Shown here: positions 1 to 11,232 of the stretch, one piece after another
How positions within the stretch are numbered: the first letter of the stretch is position 1
Layout: every line of letters begins with the position of its first letter
NCBI GenBank assembly: GCA_963377175.1
Contig: CAUJNA010003324.1
Location: 129,001-193,000 of the forward strand
Direction of reading: 5' to 3'
DNA length: 64,000 bases
DNA from: Effrenium voratum
Lineage: Eukaryota > Sar > Dinophyceae > Suessiales > Symbiodiniaceae
The notes under the pieces: generated by a model
The model's input: only the letters and a program-made list of their open reading frames with translations
Databases searched by the model: none
Told to the model about the DNA's origin: nothing
Made by a program: the position numbers and the translations under genes

Positions 1-1283
1 TTTGGGATCCCGGCACAGCCAGCAAGTTTGTCTCCCAATCACGCGCGGCCCCGCAAGAAAGCTGTGTAGTGAGACGCAGCTTGCAAAGCACGCAGGCATC
101 TGGATGACAGCACAAAGACATCACTGAGGCTTGCATCACTTGGACGCATTGTGCCAAAGATTGAATAGGAATCATTAATCATAAGAAGCACCCACCAGTC
201 ATTCAGGCTCCACCGCTCTTGCCCGGTCCGCCCAGCTGTCAAGTTACGGGTCAGTTTGACCCGACTCTGAGGGACGATGGCGCCAGCTGATTAAACAATC
301 GAACCGAAGGGAGTCAACATGACAAGTCTGCACTGTCTACACTCTGCAAGCTTCGGATGCTTCTGCCGTCAGTCCAATCTAGACAGAAGCTACATCGGCT
401 TTCTTAAAGCCACACATGGACCACAACAAAGCGGACCCACGCCGAGTCAACACCACATGACGAGAACCCATTTATGAGCCTGCTCAATATGCTCAATCCG
501 GCAAAGCTGCGTGGGTCTCTCTCGTTTCCTAGTGCCATTAAAATGAAAACAAGTGACTCATGCCTCCAGCTGTTCAAGCCAGGCTGAATCATTGGCCCCC
601 CTTCACAACTTCAAAGCTTGGAGTGCCTGAGCGACAGCGCAAGCCTCCACATTTCCAAACATCAAAGGCTTGAGGATCGGATTGCAAGGCATCCTCCAGA
701 CACCTGTGAGGGGAAGAGAGCTTATTCAAGCAGCAGTCAATGCGGTTCACCCATCTCCGCCCACGCCGTTTGGACTACTTTTTCAGCGAGCTGTTCAACA
801 TCGGACACATTTCATGTCATTTGTCCGGTGACAAAGCAACCTATTTCGGCAGATCTTCAGAAGGGATGAACAAATACTGGACTGAGTTGGAAGGCTTGAA
901 CCTTGAGGAGGCTTAACTCCACTTGCTTGGGCTGGATAACTAGCACGAGTGGTTGACGACTGATAGCCAAGGGTGGCAAACATGTTCACACAAACACTCG
1001 CAAATGATGGTGCAGAAAACAACATAACAAACATTGCATCATTGTGAGACTGCACAGCTTGAGCAAAACCGGATTTCTCTTTTCACTGCGCCGTACGGCA
1101 ATCGTTATGGCAAGTCAGCTTGGCACTCTGAGCAACGCCGGCCGTCCTGCCTGGTCTCCAGAATCTGTATCCATAGGGCAGCAGCGCATGGCGTCTGTGA
1201 TCCAGCAAGCATATCAAACAAACACCTGTGCGGCTCTCTCTCAGCTTTGTCCGTGCATCCTGCCAGGATGGAGCAATGTAAGT
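1..1283. repeat. Segmental duplication, copy A (contiguous)
   Basis: This stretch is repeated in the same orientation at 6001-6663 (matching about 1-650) and at 9276-9924 (matching about 650-1283). The first pair runs from the shared cccggcacagccagcaag segment to a shared acaacttcaaagcttgg. Copy A lacks about 45 bp that copy B has near 6455-6500. Homology may extend left of the window. A short minus-strand reading near 750-815 (AEKVVQTAWAE) is kept in copy B as AEKVVQKAWAE, so a gene fragment may be part of the repeat. Copy A has no insertion at the point where copy B is split. Confidence 0.8.
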
Positions 1284-2639
1284 TTTGCCTAGGCACCCGG
1301 CTCCACAACAGCGAGAGCCTAGCAGAGTTGCCAGCTATGCTCCGGAAAGTAGGCATGTAATGTATGGTGGAGGATCGATTTACTGTCTTCTGCATGGGCT
1401 TGCGTGTCTATGGTGGCTCCAACGGCCTGTCCGTCCGAAATTTCAGCCCACGAGTTCGCGCGAGTCACACCAATCATGGTACAATGCAATCCAACCCAAC
1501 TCTGCTCAAGAAACTCGGAAGCGCTGGAGATGCTCGAGCTTTTCCGCGGCTCGAATGGAAATCGCCCTCCGTGCTGCAAAGGGCGCGAGCTTGAAATCGA
1601 AGTGTATAAGTGGCCGAAAATCCATCTCTGTGCCAGGATGCAGTAGGCAATTTCAAGCTGGTCTGGTTGCGTTTCAAACATTGACAATTGATGTTGTGAC
1701 AAAATTGTTGCCAAATGGTCTGCTTCAAACCAAAAACAAGGCTGGGTTGCTGAAGAGACTCAGCGCAAAAAGGCCCTGCTGCAGTGCCTGGTGTTGGATT
1801 CGGCTGGCGCATTAGGCTGTCCTCGCCCCGGCCAGAGTTCAGCCAGGGCTCGGCTTTGTCACTGCATGAGATTCGAGATACTGCTATTCCAACATGGAAC
1901 ACCCACAAACAAGTGATTCAACCATCTACACACACACATGTAACCCATGCTCTGCGGCCTTGTGTCGACTCAAATGGTTTCTGCTTCAAATTCAGCAGAC
2001 ACATCCTCGGACATAAAAAGGCAGCAGGCATCAAGCATCGTAAACTCAACTATCAAACGGTCACCTGCGGGACTAGCCGGCGCAAAATGCCTACGCATGC
2101 CTGCGCAGTTCTGACCCTGTCAGTCAAGCGCCTACGCAACATGATTGAATATATCGCCACGAAGATGTGGGTCTTCATCACTGGAAAAAAAAAGCCGCCG
2201 CATTGTCATGACGCCTTGCGTGTCCATTTTGTCTGTGGGCGCCGTCGCGCATCTGATGTGCCAGCCGTGACTAAGAACCAGACAGCATGAGACACGCAGC
2301 AGGCCTGCCCATCCGAATACAAAACAGTCAAACGCACGGCAAAAGAGTCAAGCGCAGCCCCGCAACTCTCACCGAGTTCTCGGATTTTTGCAGTGCCTGG
2401 AAGGGGGACAGCATCCACGCGCTGAGAGCCCCCAGAACGTCCTTGGCAAAATATAGTCGGACCTACAGAATGCTGAAATAGCCCAGACGCCATTGTCGGA
2501 GCTTCTTTCGTCTGTTGTACAGGGGCAACCCATAAAACGGAAATGACAAGGTCTGGATTCCAGGCACCCCGCTTTCCGGCTCTGGTCAATGGCACACACG
2601 GCTCCTCTCGGCTGGCACGCTTCCAGTTTCTCTCAGAAA
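1284..2639. other. No recognisable gene
   Basis: Unique-looking sequence. Several 75-170 codon open frames overlap on both strands, but none shows a domain, a codon pattern or splice signals I can defend. One minus-strand spot near 2330-2400 has an acceptor-like ccccttccag followed by a short readable stretch, too small to call. Confidence 0.5.
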
Positions 2640-2762
2640 TACAATCGGGGCGACATGTCTCCAGTCTTGCCCTTGCTTGAGATAGCCATGGCAAGCCCTG
2701 CCTTTGGCTTTGCGTGCAGCCTCCGACAGCGCAAAGAACTCAGGCGGAACGCTGTCGACACC
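2640..2762 (-). CDS. Candidate exon, function unknown
   Basis: On the minus strand a pyrimidine-rich acceptor (tttggcag) at about 2763 is followed by a readable segment starting GVDSVPPEFFALSEAARK and running to WRHVAPIVF. Its mix of charged and hydrophobic residues looks like real protein, unlike the overlapping frames. The downstream splice site is not clear; the frame stays open to 2586. No family is recognised. It could be a chance open frame. Confidence 0.35.
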
Positions 2763-3735
2763 TGCCAAACCAGATTGCAAAACATGAACAAAGCTCAAGT
2801 CGATCAACTCAACAAGAAAAAAAAGAAACACGTCCGTGAGGGGCCCAATGGCGCCATTACAGCTCGACCAGCCTAACTCCTTGCAGAAGTGGTTGCTGAA
2901 GTGACAGCAGTTGCCTGAAATGAAAGGGCATGGTTGCCACATCTGTGGCTCCCAGGCTGCAGATTTGGCCCACGGTTAACTTCAATGGCTGAAACAAATG
3001 CCAATCTGGCCCTGCAGGAAAGCATGGGAAAGTATTTATTGCCCAAACATCCTATCCATTCCAAACCGCAACAACGGGAGCTAACGGCAGGAAGTCTCAT
3101 GTGCGACGGTCCAAGAGATGTCAAGCATCTTAAGGCTTAGGTCTGACAAATCTTGGGCCCAGATTCGCATCTCATAAGGGCCGCGCGCGTATACAAATCG
3201 TAATCCCGCGCCGAGTACTCTTTGCGCATCCTGACACTGCCATTACGTGAGCCATTTGCAGCCTGCTGCAAGCACCAACAACTTTCACCTGAAACGTGAG
3301 AGGCACCCTGAGATCGCTGCCTGTTGATCAGGTCATTGACCTGCTTCGGCTCCAGCATTGTCGGCCCCAATTGCCTGGAACGCAGCCAAACAAAATGGGG
3401 CAGCTACAAACGACTTGCTATGTCCAAGATCCCTCAAACGCTGAACGCATGCGTTCATCTCGCCGGGCTCCAGGCAAGCTGCGCTCGAAGATGTAACCTG
3501 AAGCTACCCATGGCGCATGTGCTGACTATCACTCATGAAGGCGGGACGATGTCCCGAGCCTGATTGACTGACACTCAGCAAGCATTTAATCATGAATTGA
3601 AGCACTAGGAGAGATGAAACACTCTGCTTGATTCTTTTGATACTTTCTACGCCCGAACTTCAAAATGATGTTCCCAGAAGCCTCATAAGTTTGCACGTTC
3701 CTGCCGCACAAGCCTTATTTTGACACCCCAAGTGC
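2763..3735. other. No recognisable gene
   Basis: No RNA gene, repeat or convincing exon seen. Short open frames occur on both strands without supporting signals. Confidence 0.5.
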
Positions 3736-3890
3736 GTCACACATGCCATCGCGTTTCCAGCATGTAAGTCCAGCGAGAGCACGGGGCTGTGTGACTCCCA
3801 TTCGAACATTAAACTGCTCGCAAACCTTCCAACCTCCAACTCACGCAATGCTACAAGGTCCTCCAGTCTCAAGCATACAACAGTCTTGCG
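3736..3890 (-). CDS. Candidate exon, function unknown
   Basis: The minus-strand frame reads RLEDLVALRELEVGRF and continues through SLMFEWESHSPVLSLDLHAG, an acidic, leucine-rich segment typical of folded protein. It lies inside a 78-codon open frame (3660-3896). I see no domain motif. Exon limits are approximate because no strong donor is visible. Confidence 0.33.
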
Positions 3891-5079
3891 AAACAAACAG
3901 CATAACAGCAGCCAGCCTGCAGAAACTGCTTTGGAATCCTATCCGTCACCCCGCCTCGGCACATCTTTGGCTTGCAGGGCTGTATGCCGTCCACAAACTC
4001 GTGTTGCGAAGCCTGGCGTGGCTCAGGGCATCGTAAGGCTCAAGGGTTGGCGTGCTCACTGACGACGGCGAACGAGATTGCGCTACACCATTGTTGCTAC
4101 ACGGGCCGTCCTGCGCAGTTTAGCCTTTACCTGGACGGGCAAGATAGTGGAGCAATTACTTTCTCGGCCCGCGCCTCTGGGACAAACATCACATGCCAGC
4201 CACACGCGGACCCAAGCGCGCCAGGCACACCTGGAAGCTATACTCCTTCCCGTAGACCTGAGGTCATCACTTTGCTCCCTTTCACTGGGTGGAGCGCTGG
4301 CGCGCTGAAATTGTCACACTATGTCACACTAACCAACATACTGAAGGTATGAGGATTACCTGCCGCTTGCCTTGGATGACCTGCGAGTTGGAATGACTAG
4401 GTTGACGACTGCCCACTCTGCCCTGCCTCCACGCCAAGATGGAAGGCACCACATCCCCAAAACTCCATGGCCTGGCAACCAAGTGAAGCTGCTACCAAGC
4501 TGCAACACCTCTCGTCGGAGTTCGCCGTTTTTGGTGCCATGCACTTTGATTGCGTTTTTAATTTCAACCGGTCTATGATGGCTCCTCCAGTCAGGGATGC
4601 AGCACGAGAATCTGACATCAAGCAGCAAGGGGGTGTCTTCGCCGTTGCGCAAGCATTCTGAAGCTGCATCAAAGTCCGGGATGGACGTTTTCTCGCTCCT
4701 CATCGGGGGCCGTTTTCGCAATCCGTGTCCATTGCCCCAACTCTGTCAGCCAGAAGCGCTCAAAATGCGGGACACGCCTGGTTCAGGTACTTCCACCCGG
4801 AGGGCAACTTGGCAGCGAGCGATGAGAACGTGCCAATGCAACTCTGACAAACAAAGGGAACGCCAAACTGCACAGGCAGAAGAAAGTGCTCACTTCAGGC
4901 CCTCACGTGGTAGATGTGCAGGGTGACTGTCCTGGATGTCATGGCCCGGAGAAAGCAGCCAACCCAAGCTTGTACAACCAGCGTGATCAGTCAGTGACAA
5001 GTGAGAGGGCGCTTGCAGCAAATCGGCGACATGGCCAAACCCTACGCAGCATCACGGAGTAAGCTGCCCACGGATCCAT
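3891..5079. other. No recognisable gene
   Basis: Open frames up to about 126 codons exist on both strands but overlap each other and carry no recognisable motif. No repeat or RNA gene was seen. Confidence 0.5.
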
Positions 5080-5198
5080 CTTCTCCATCTTCTCCTTCTC
5101 CTCCTTCTTCTCCTTCTTCTCCTTCTTCTCCTTCTTCTCCTTCTTCTCCTTCTTCTCCTTCTTCTCCTTCCGCTCCTTCTTCTGCTTCTCGTCCCTCT
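5080..5198. repeat. CTTCTC hexanucleotide microsatellite
   Basis: About 100 bp of ttctcc/cttctc hexamers, impure at both ends. It makes long low-complexity frames on both strands (poly Ser-Pro on plus, poly Lys-Glu and poly Arg on minus). These are by-products of the repeat and not evidence for a gene. Confidence 0.95.
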
Positions 5199-6000
5199 TG
5201 GCCTGTTCAAACAAGTCTTGCAGGTCATCTCTTCAACCAGCACAGGCAGATGTCCGATCTGAGGACAGCCTTGCAGTAATGATGAATGCCCAAGCCCAGT
5301 CACCGTGTGCTTGACTTATATTGCCTGATTGCCATGTTGTTGTGGGATATGGGAAACAAGCTACACAAGAAACATGCTGCAGTACAGTTTGAATGTTAGC
5401 ACATGCTACAAAACAGAAGATGCCTGGGTCAATCGAACATTTCGAAAGAGCACAATCGAAGAAAACCCATTCCGCAAGCAAGCAAACAGTTCGACGCCCA
5501 TGTCCTCTTTAGTTGACTCACAACATGACAGCATCAAAGCGCCTCTGCCTCGCCGCTTTCTTGATCTGGGGCCAACATAGGCTCAGCTGGGAAGCTTGCC
5601 TGGCGATTGAGGCATTCTGACAGAAGGCGGCGAATGAATCGTGTCAGTACCAAACTGCAGCTCAGCAGCGACTTATGTCAGTTTACCCGAGTCTGTTGCT
5701 ATCCCGCAAGCGCGCGCCTCAACCGCAGTGGAAGACGGCATGTTCTTTCAAATTCTACACACCGCGAGGCTTGCCTGAGCCGACACCACATCCAAACGGA
5801 GACGAACTAGTTCCCGATTCGCGCTGATGCTTCCCTTGCTCTTGAGGACAGCCTGCACATGGCCCAGTTTTTGCATTGTCGAATTGCTGATCGCGGTCTG
5901 CGCAGTTTGATGAGTGGCCACCCTCTCGAGGCCCAGTCTGTGTGAAGCACAGGGTCGGGAGCGTGCTGATTTCGGGGCTCAGTCTAATTGGCCTGTTTCT
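5199..6000. other. No recognisable gene
   Basis: Nothing identifiable on either strand up to the start of duplication copy B. Confidence 0.5.
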
Positions 6001-6663
6001 GGAATCCCGGCACAGCCAGCAAGTTTGTCTCCCAACCACGCGCCGCCCCGCAAGAAAGCTGTGTAGTGAGACGCAGCTTGCAGAGCACGCAGGCATCTGG
6101 ATGACAGCACAACAAACATCACTGACGCTTGCATCACTTGGACGCATTCTGCCAACGATTGAAGAGGAATCATGAATCATAAGAAGCACCAGTCATTCAG
6201 GCTCCGCCGCTCTTGCCCGGTCCGCCCAGCTTGAGGGACGATGGCGCCAGCTGATTAAACAATCGAACCGATGGGAGTCGACATGCGGCCAAAAGTCTGC
6301 ACTGTCTACACTCTGCAAGCTTCGGATGCTTCGGCCGTCAGTCCAGTCTAGACAGAAGCTACAAGCGCTCAATCGGCTTTCTTAAAGCCACACATGGACC
6401 ACAACAAAGCGGACCCACGCCGAGCCAACACCACATTTGACGAGAACCCATTTGCGAACGTCGATTTGGATCCCTGACATGCTGGCTAAGCAAAAAGACT
6501 GCTCAATATGCTCAATCCAGCAAGCCTGCGTGGGTCTCTCTCGCTTCCTAGTGCCATTAAAATGAAAACAAGTGACTCATGCCTCCAGCTGTTCAAGCTA
6601 GGCTGAATCATTGACCCCCCTTTACAACTTCAAAGCTTGGAGTGCCGCAGCGACAGCGCAAGC
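6001..6663. repeat. Segmental duplication, copy B left part
   Basis: Matches 1-650 with scattered substitutions and small indels. Similarity to copy A stops abruptly after gacagcgcaagcc at about 6663, and the remainder of the copy resumes at about 9276. Copy B retains about 45 bp near 6455-6500 that copy A has lost. Confidence 0.8.
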
Positions 6664-7060
6664 CCTCAGACCGCAACGTGCGCGTTCGGGCTCTCAGAGT
6701 TCTCGAAGGATGCTTGTCAAGGACCGCTTCTCTTCAGCAGCGGTCCTGGGCAAGAAGGTGAACCAAAAGCCAACATCTCATGCCAGCTAGCTGTGAACCG
6801 ATCATGATCTCAAAAGGTGCGGTGGGCAAAATCATAGGACTGGTGAGCGGCCCTACACATCACCTTTGGCAAGTAGCCCGGTTGCACTTCTGGGCTCTGC
6901 TTTTCGGGAAGCTCAATCTAGCCTGAGTCTGGCATGTTGGTGATGCTCAAATTGGTAGCAGGCCTGAATGCTGGCCTAGCGCTTCGTGGCTGAAAATATC
7001 TGTGGCAATGCTGTCAACTGCTCACCGCACAAATATGGCCGCTGAAGACTTTCATGCACA

Positions 7061-7627
7061 TTAGCCTTCCTGTTCATGAAAAAGGTAGAGTGCCTTATTC
7101 GCAGGCAGCTCTGTATTTGAAATACATAGCAGGCATTTGATTGTGACAGCAGTGGACACTTGGCCGCATTGTTGAGTGTTGACCTTTATTGTCTTCATGC
7201 GCAACACATATTTCGAGACCTCCGGCAAGTCACAAATTGAAACACATTGTCCGAATGCAACTTCGACTGCGACTGAGCATGACGACATGACAATCCTTTG
7301 CAAGGCGTCCAGGAACTCTCTGGTCAACCGAAGGGAGTCGCGCGCCTTCCGGGTTTGCAACAATGTGTAAAAATCGGCACGAGCACAGATCGCCACCTGT
7401 AAATTCAGGCCGTCTATCAGCTTTCCGATGAGGACATGTTGCAAAATGGAAGCTGCCAGGATTCGGCATGCAAATCTAAATGGGGAGTGCATGAGCATGA
7501 CAGCAACACTTCTATAGTCACGTGCTCCTCTCTCATACAAAATACGCGCCTGCTCGACATCCGCACAATCTGCAACCTGGCAGGCACAACTCCTGAATCG
7601 ACTGTGATGCTCCACCTCCACAAACAC
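7061..7627 (-). CDS. Open frame inside the 2.6 kb insert, function unknown
   Basis: A 188-codon minus-strand frame. The first codon is GTG, so it is more likely an exon or relic than a full gene. The middle reads like protein (ARILYERGARDYRSVAVMLM, later REFLDALQRIVMSS). No domain is recognised. A frame of this length can arise by chance in a 64 kb window of balanced base composition, so support is modest. Confidence 0.3.
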   Translation of the reverse strand: MFVEVEHHSRFRSCACQVADCADVEQARILYERGARDYRSVAVMLMHSPFRFACRILAASILQHVLIGKLIDGLNLQVAICARADFYTLLQTRKARDSLRLTREFLDALQRIVMSSCSVAVEVAFGQCVSICDLPEVSKYVLRMKTIKVNTQQCGQVSTAVTIKCLLCISNTELPANKALYLFHEQEG

Positions 7628-7875
7628 TCCATCTACTCTTTACCAGGCTAGCATTGTCATCTGGTTTCAACATAACATGGGTATGGAAGGGTCAGCACGC
7701 TTCGGGGCACTCAATTGGACTGTCTTTGAAGACCTGCACCCCCGCCTTGACGCGAACCAACCGCCTCAGCACCACGGCTTGCCGCACGAGTTCCTGGAAG
7801 ACAGCATTGCTTGATACGGTCCCCATGCCTCACCGAGAAAGCCCGGAGTAGGAGGTGGGCAGTGCAGCAAGTCCA

Positions 7876-7879
7876 CATG

Positions 7880-7910
<31 letters not shown>

Positions 7911-7914
7911 AAGC
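7876..7914. repeat. CAG trinucleotide run
   Basis: Imperfect (CAG)n with two interruptions, giving Ala, Gln or Ser runs depending on frame and Leu or Ala runs on the minus strand. No gene context supports translation. Confidence 0.9.
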
Positions 7915-9275
7915 ACCGGCATTTGCTGCTGCCGCCGCAGCCCGTCTCTTCTGCAAGCGAGGTTCAGTTTGTTCTGCAATGAGGCATGCGTTGTGTATTG
8001 AAACATTTGAGCCGTCGCCAACATCCTTGTGAAACACTGGACCATTTCTACCGGCGTCGTCTTAAGCGGTCGCTATAATCTAGCTTGTACGTCTTTTCTT
8101 ACCAAGATGACTTGCCAGCTTGGGTCTTGAAAGCAAGCATTGTTCGACTCAAGCCTACAGCTTCGGTTGACTCTCATCTATCCGATGCTCACAAAACCAA
8201 GTTGTCGCAAAACAAGGTTTCGTTTTAGGCTTTGTCCTCGTGTCAAGGCCTGCTCACACCCTGCAAAAGTCGCCCAACATGCGCACAAAGAGAAACCTTC
8301 GCTTTCAAAGCTTGGCTTCCTTGTTCGGGGCTTTCCACCTTATTTTACTTCAGTACACATAATATGTACATGTCCGTTATTTACAAACCTTTTGAGTGGT
8401 AGCTCATGTTCATGCAGGCAGTCAAGGCTGGGCGGGCTGTCCTGCCGCTCTTGGTTGGTCATTAGACCGTCCAGCTCAGCGCTCCTGAAGTGCAGTCATT
8501 TGGGTTTGCCTGATGCGACAACCGGCAAACGTTTACCAATGACATGCTCATGTACATTGAAATATATGGGATTGTCTCAAGGCGAGGAACTCCTCGGAAT
8601 GGTTGGTTCCTTTGCGTTTCCCGGTAGAATCACTGTAGAACAAACCAAAGGCAGGAGATGGCGGGAGCTTCCCAAAAAATGACACGCTGTATATATACAT
8701 ATACATACACATTATGTAATCAGCGGTCGATTTCTGGTTGCTCAAGCGATCTCAATTGCTTGATGCCTCCGTACGATGGCCAAGGACAGCCGCCACCAAA
8801 GCGGCCCCTTTGTGCGAACAACACCTCAACTCTTGGGAGTCCTTCATGTTTTACTCAAGGTCTGTACATGACATGCATGCGGCAGGCACACTTTCAGGGA
8901 GCGCTCTGGTATTCTGCTCTGTAAGTGCTCTTTCAAAAATCATGCACTGGCTGCAACTTGGCTGACCAACACCCTTCACAACCTAGTTTAGACCTCCAGG
9001 GTAAACAATTCAAACACGGGGTCGACTCCTTATCACTCCAACATGTTTGCTCTTGCACGGAGCGTGTGCCGCTTTTCACAAGCCTTGGCGAACGTTTTGC
9101 GAGGCTGCTAACAACAAGTTCCTCGAAGACAGGTATGTTAACAAGGATGGAAGGCCATGAGCTAATATCTCTGGCACCAGTAGCTTCACTCTGAGGTTCC
9201 CTGCCCCAGCGGTACCTCCAATGCACTGTTGGCCTGTGCCAAATGGTGCGCTTCAAAGCTTGACTCAACGGCTTG

Positions 9276-9924
9276 ACCTGAATCCACACCTCCAAATGTA
9301 AAAGGCTTGAGGATCGGATTGCAATGCATCCTCCTAGACACAACCTGTTGGGGAAGCGAGCTGTCGGGGAAGCGAGCTTCTCCGCCCACGCCTTTTGGAC
9401 TACTTTTTCAGCACGCAGTTCAACATCGGGCACATTTCATGTCACTTAAGACTTTTCACCGGACAACAGCCAACTCCGGCAAACCTTGATAGGTGCTTGG
9501 TCTACAAAGGCTGGCCAGTTACTAGACTGAGCTGGAAGGCTTGAACCTTTAGGAGGCTTAAGTCCATTTGCTTGGGCTGGATGACTAGCACGAGTGGTTG
9601 ACGACTGATAGCCAACGGCGCCAAACATGTTCAAAAAGCAGCATAACAAACATTGCATCATTGTGAGACTGCGCTGCTTGAGCAAAACAGGATGGCTCTT
9701 TACCATGCGCCAAACAGTAATCATCATGACACGTCATCTTGGCCCTGTGAGCAACCCCGGCCATCCCGCCTGGTCTCCAGAATCTGTATCCATGTTGAAG
9801 GGCAGCAGCAGTCTAGACAAAGCTCCTGCTTGCACGAAGCAAATCAAACAAACACCTGTGCGGCCCTCTCAGATATCTTGATCCGCCAGACATCCTGCCA
9901 AAATATAGCAGACTATAAGTTTTG
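9276..9924. repeat. Segmental duplication, copy B right part
   Basis: Matches about 650-1283, starting at tccacacctccaaatg and ending near taagttttg. Shared landmarks include aaaggcttgaggatcgg and cttgggctggat. Together with 6001-6663 it rebuilds the full copy B around the 2.6 kb insert. Confidence 0.8.
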
Positions 9925-10535
9925 AAACCCGCATGACCAGGAAAATAACAACAACATACAACTGCTTTAGGAATTTTCCCCCATGGCATTATTCAGTCCA
10001 GGGGGATATCCTTTGAACATTTCAACATTTCTGGAGGTGTGTGGCGTTATTTTCGTTTTGATGCACCGGGCAACCAAAGACAAAGGTACTTGGACTTAGC
10101 TACTTTTGGCAGCTCCGCAAAGATTCCAAAGGGTTTGGCAGAATGTAGATCATCGGGGGGCGGACACGGCCCAAGGAACTCCGTATCTAAACGGCTCCCG
10201 TGGTTCAGACCCCTTCGGGCCCCGAATCTCTGGACATTCGGGCCACGAAAAGGCACGGAAGTAATGCCTACGTTGCTGCCTAAAGAACTCTTGTGGGCTT
10301 GTGCTGCAAGACTTACGGCATGGACCTGAGTATCCATGCAGGCGCGCGTCTCCTTTGCGCATGCTGAGCTTTGCCGAGTAGTCCTAGTGCAGTTGCATGC
10401 AGTTGCCAACTTTCAAACTCAAGCACGTGCGCATAGGGGGCTGCAACATCTTTTCTCTGCATCATGCGGAAGCTTGTGAGTTTTGTCAAACATGGAAGCA
10501 AAGCAAGTTGGCTCCACACAGCCAAAGTCAAAGAC
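9925..10535. other. No recognisable gene
   Basis: No exon, RNA gene or repeat identified. Confidence 0.5.
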
Positions 10536-10690
10536 ACTGAGAGTCCTCCAAGGTGCTGAGAAACTCCAGAGACTTTGCGGTGCTCTTGGCCGTGGCTATG
10601 ATGGCTGCGTCATCTGCCAGGGCCTTCATGGCAGTCCGTGAGTGTGGCAATGCGACCATTTGCCCAAACCCAAAGCTCCTCAAAATCCAA
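10536..10690 (-). CDS. Candidate exon, function unknown
   Basis: The minus strand reads TAMKALADDAAIIATAKS followed by TAKSLEFLSTLEDSQCL and a stop at 10528. The alanine-rich helical pattern is protein-like and vaguely resembles helical-repeat proteins, but it is too short to assign. Upstream limits are uncertain. Confidence 0.33.
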
Positions 10691-10845
10691 CTTTCACAAA
10701 GACTGCAATATCCCGACATTGACCTGGTCTGCTATGGTCTGACATCAGGGGCCCAGGGATGATGGGCAACTTCCCAGGTGACGGTGGCAGAAATGTGACG
10801 CCACTGTCAAAAGCAACCGAACGGCTTCGAGTCGCGTGCCTCCAA

Positions 10846-10930
10846 GGGGTCCCGCAGCAGGAATTGAACCAATGACCACCTGAGATGCAGCCACGTGAAG
10901 CAAACAGCGTGAAGGAAGTCTCAACTCCCC
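10846..10930 (-). other. tRNA-like element (possible SINE head)
   Basis: On the minus strand this 85-nt segment starts GGGG and ends CCCC, which can pair as a short acceptor stem. It contains GGTTCAATTCC, a full match to the pol III B-box consensus. I cannot find a convincing A box or cloverleaf, so it is probably a tRNA-derived relic and not a working tRNA gene. Confidence 0.3.
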
Positions 10931-11159
10931 GCATATGATATGCTTGTTCTTCAACAGCGATAGTTTCAGGCTAGATTGGACCAACCAAAATCGGACGTGA
11001 TCAGAGTGTTCCGGAGGGTTTTGGAGGAATTCAGTGTTGGTTGAATAAGTTTCCAGGGGGTTCTGAGGCCAGAGATCAGCCAAGGAAGCTATGAATGTTG
11101 CCTTGGCAACATATCCACTGCCACTCACAAAACCCTTCCCATTTACCAAAGCCTAGGAC

Positions 11160-11232
11160 CTGCTTTGCAAATTCATGAGCCGAGCTTGCCAAATGTATTT
11201 GCTTCGAGGCCCCCACTGTTGCTTCAAAGCAC
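11160..11232 (-). CDS. Candidate 73-bp internal exon
   Basis: The minus strand has an acceptor (gcttgcag) directly before, and a GT donor (cag|gtcctag) directly after, a 73-bp segment that reads CFEATVGASKQIHLASSA then HEFAKQ without a stop. Both borders and the peptide fit a small internal exon. Family unknown. Confidence 0.42.

Larger units (their letters stand above)
6664..9275. mobile_element. 2.6 kb insertion splitting duplication copy B
   Basis: Defined by comparison: the duplicated sequence is continuous in copy A but interrupted here. The insert has no obvious terminal inverted repeat, poly-A tail or target duplication that I can see. It carries a 188-codon minus-strand open frame (7061-7627) and a CAG run near 7880. 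It may be a decayed mobile element. Alternatively it may be sequence that copy A lost by deletion; the comparison alone cannot give the direction. Confidence 0.4.

Noticed and set aside
4987..5303. Poly-Arg, poly-Lys/Glu and poly Ser-Pro proteins
   Set aside because: Translation of the CTTCTC microsatellite only.
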